A DNA stretch of 64,000 nucleotides from Dysidea avara (taxonomy: Eukaryota > Porifera > Demospongiae > Dictyoceratida > Dysideidae). Positions 61,601 to 64,000 of the stretch are shown piece after piece. Made by a program: the position numbers and the translations under genes. The DNA lies in assembly GCF_963678975.1 (NCBI RefSeq), contig NC_089277.1:18180757-18244756 (forward strand), given 5' to 3'. Under the pieces are notes generated by a model, which made no database searches, was not told the DNA's origin, and worked only from the letters and a program-made list of their open reading frames with translations. Numbering within the stretch: the first letter of the stretch is position 1; each line of letters opens with the position of its first letter.

Positions 61601-63987
61601 AATGGCACAGTTGTATGCAAGTACTAGTACTACAGTATGCATGTTACAGTATTACAATAAATGTCAATATGTACATACGTACATACATACACCTTCCTTA
61701 CTACAAATACACTCCTGTATACATACATAAAACACATACATTATACATGTATATGTGCATAACACTGTATTGCCTTGAATTTCGGCCAGTCATAAACTAG
61801 TGTAAAATAATTTAAAAAATTAAAACATGGGAATAGAGATCGCTGAAAAAGTAAAGAAACAAGAGTCAAACAAGCCAGCATGTTAAACACACAGAGATCT
61901 CTATTTGGACTCAATGGACATGGTAGAAACTAAGGAAAAAACAGTAGTTTCTCAGGGCAGATGAGTACTGAGAATGCTTCTGTATAAATGTTTGTATGAG
62001 TCCAAATAGAGATCTCTGTGTGTTTAACATGCTGGCTTGTTGACTCTTGTTTCTTTACTTTTTTCAACAATTTCTATTCAAAATTATTTTTACACTAGCT
62101 TGTACTTTTTATAAATTCATTTATGGATAGCTAACATGATAATAAGAGATGCTGGTGGTGCTTGATATTACACAGTACTAAACATGTATATCAAAGTCAG
62201 TCATCATGTACAGTAGCTGTAAAGTAGTCAGTTAAAATTATCAGAGTTAGCAAACACCATGCAGTGTATTGTTTCCTTACTACTGAATGTACTTTGAACT
62301 ATACACCTTCGACATATCCAGCTATAGGCAGTGTATAGCATGCTGTGGTCAACAATAGTAAGGCTTCTCATTTATCATATAGGCATGCACACTTGTGATC
62401 ACAGTAAGTCAAGTACACAGTGCTACACAACAACACTGTTGCTCTGGTATGAACTTAAATATACTGTGGTTAAATATAGGTAATGATATAAGGATTCCAA
62501 ATGAACCTGTTAACATGAATAGATTGGATACTTATTAACACGATTAACATGTTGGTCACCCTTGCAGAAACTAAGTCAGAAGATCAATGGCAAAGTGAAC
62601 CTACAAGAAGCAAATTTACTTGAGAGTGTGTTATCATTGTAATAGGCATTTAAAAATAAGTCATGGATGTGAAGAAAGACATAGGAAGGAAAGTTATGTA
62701 GTTTTTATCCCCAAAAAGTACTCACATTTTGCTCTAGCTCTGTGGAAAAAAATAATAAGATGAACAAAATGGCATATTCCAGTTATTAAAAAAACAAAAC
62801 ACTTTTACTGGTGCCTTTTGACTTCATATTTTCCAGTGGGCCTATACTTCTTCCAAATTAACTTCTAAGGCTTCTTTTGTGGTTGGGGGAGTTTCCTAAG
62901 GTGGTGTTTAGGTGTGTGTTCTATTAGGATTTTGGCAAAAACCATAGGTTCAAAAAAAACATCTCTATTATGAACCATTACCGTGGTTCATGATTCCTGG
63001 TCCGATGGGGGTATAGAGCCTTACAGCAGAAATAAACGTTGCGTCAATTATGAATAAATGCTGGGCCACCTAGTGCAGCAATAATTTTTACCAACTCTGT
63101 GCATTATATATAGTTAAAGCACTGTCGCACGTGTGTATGGAAATACAGCACCCAGGGTGTGTCAAGAGGCTAATACAGCATGGGGCAAAGCTGAGTGCTG
63201 TATAAGCCTTGAGACACCTACCTAGGTCCTGTATTTACAGGTCATACATACATACATACATACATACATACATACATACATACATACATACATACATACA
63301 TACATACATACATACATACATACGTACGTACATACATGAACTATATGTGTACTGACTTTCTTTGCTAGAGAATATGCATCCATTTCCACCTGCATCATAA
63401 ACAGGTCTGGTGATCCCAGCAATTCAGCAAACAAATCGCAACTGTATGCACACAGAAGATCATAAACTATTGTTCATAAATGTGATTTCGAAAAGAACCT
63501 CAAATCCTTTAACAATGTCGTGGTAGCTGATACTAATAGATTCATCTTCAACCACTGGTTACAACTACGTACATGTGAACATTATAAAAAAAACTATATG
63601 TATCCTTGTACATAAGCACAAAACAACTGACCGACTGAAAATCTCCACCATTCCATACATGGAGGATGTTATACGAAAGTGCACAACTGAGTCAGCGCTG
63701 TGTAGGAAGCAAAAGTAGGATAAGCTTGCTAAGTCTTTTATCACCATTGATCAGTGCAAGCTAATTGTGTACACTGTGTATCTACAATAGATATTTCTAT
63801 GGATTAAAGTTTTTATGTAAATGCTTTTGTGGTAATATGTAATCACTTGAAATAAAACTCCTATTAATGGCAATGGGTTCTCTTGTGAAAGTGTATCCAT
63901 GCATGTATACTCCAAAGTTTCAAATATGTACTTAACGTACCACAGGTTCTCCTTCATGTACACTACACAATGCTGCATCAGACCATC
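58632..63987 (-). CDS. GMCL1: Germ cell-less (GMCL1-like) BTB/BACK protein, 3' part
   Basis: Exons 63987-63941, 63697-63632, 63564-63499, 63441-63357, 61568-61484, 59864-59724, 59670-59601, 59419-59344, 59233-59160, 58928-58842 (or from 59078) and 58788-58632; 317 visible residues, TGA at 58634-58632. Germ cell-less proteins are nuclear-envelope BTB/BACK substrate adaptors of CUL3 ligases, required for germ-cell formation in flies. Diagnostic stretches: LLGSPDLFMMQVEMDAY, AKKWLFLKLHPLWDG, YIPAFKQIRL, DWLSPVYEKLW, LSLRCGRVLTD, YCWRWTGYSYGIDILVNYT and VKRNTRSQPC. Only the end of the BTB domain is present (DGLMQHCVVYMKENL); the rest lies beyond the right edge. The acceptor for the penultimate exon is unclear: the longer choice adds about 50 residues not expected in the family. 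Confidence 0.85.
59960..60020. repeat. Purine-rich A/G tract
   Basis: AAAAAGAAAGAAAG-type run in the 1.6-kb GMCL1-like intron. Confidence 0.85.
60267..60468. mobile_element. Fold-back MITE, family 1 copy 3
   Basis: AGTAGTGAAACAAGA..ATGGTAGCT arm and its inverse AGCTACCA...TCTTGTTTAGTAC, with ATGCCAAAGTAGGGA in the centre as in 3731-3946. A CTTTATTAGAG module follows at about 60517. The rest of the intron 59865-61483 holds nothing else I can name. Confidence 0.65.
61797..62098. mobile_element. 302-bp fold-back MITE in a GMCL1-like intron
   Basis: Ends CTAGTGTAAAATAATTT and its inverse AAATTATTTTTACACTAG. Long inner arms (AAGTAAAGAAACAAGAGTCA, AGCATGTTAAACACACAGAG, ATCTCTATTTGGACTC) are nearly perfect inverted copies at 61853-61912 and 61998-62062. 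Confidence 0.85.
63242..63336. repeat. (ATAC)n tetranucleotide microsatellite
   Basis: About 23 copies of CATA with a short CGTA variant at the right end, 21 bp from the donor of exon 63441-63357. The rest of the intron 61569-63356 (apart from the fold-back element) is unremarkable AT-rich sequence. Confidence 0.97.
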
Positions 63988-64000
63988 CTAGAGCGAAGTG

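Overview
The window is animal nuclear DNA, most likely from a demosponge. The evidence is split genes with GT-AG introns (many only about 50-60 bp, a few of several kb), conserved animal genes (an ARL13B-type GTPase, a RIAM/lamellipodin-type adaptor, germ cell-less), two eukaryotic tRNA-Leu genes, and dense non-autonomous transposons and (CA)n tracts. The phylum is inferred from gene style; no marker gene fixes the species.

Layout. (1) 1-30,051, plus strand: two paralogues of a tyrosine-kinase-like protein. Gene A (exons 399-2045, 8552-8862, 8922-9470, 10304-11138, 11192-11237, 16154-16244) reads as kinase, coiled coil, NEMO/optineurin-like C2HC zinc finger, coiled coil, CAP-Gly; its 5' end lies left of the window. 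Gene B (25625-27725, 27779-27824, 29994-30051) has kinase, coiled coil and CAP-Gly mostly in one exon, with a +1 frameshift and an in-frame stop, so it looks like a pseudogene. The 3' halves of A and B, introns included, are a near-identical duplicated block, and the two copies show transposon-empty and transposon-filled sites against each other. (2) 30,052-37,522: no host gene found; a decayed LINE, hAT-like elements and a 3.4 kb Helitron-like element with a large internal minisatellite. (3) 37,523-50,990, minus strand: a 17-exon MRL-family (RIAM/lamellipodin/MIG-10) gene, 1,364 aa, with its proline- and tyrosine-rich region at the N-terminus. (4) 51,939-57,288, minus strand: a 13-exon ARL13B-like gene, 542 aa. 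(5) 57,340-58,680: a local duplication with two identical tRNA-Leu(UAA) genes. (6) 58,632-63,987, minus strand: the 3' part of a GMCL1 (germ cell-less, BTB/BACK) gene whose 5' end lies right of the window.

Exon joins were worked out by hand from splice sites, reading-frame phase and agreement between paralogues or with known families; all joins listed keep the frame unless stated. The most unusual items are the kinase/zinc-finger/CAP-Gly architecture, the Helitron-like element whose A|T insertion is proved by an empty paralogous site, and a short CTCTATTAGAG-centred module found in many otherwise unrelated repeats.
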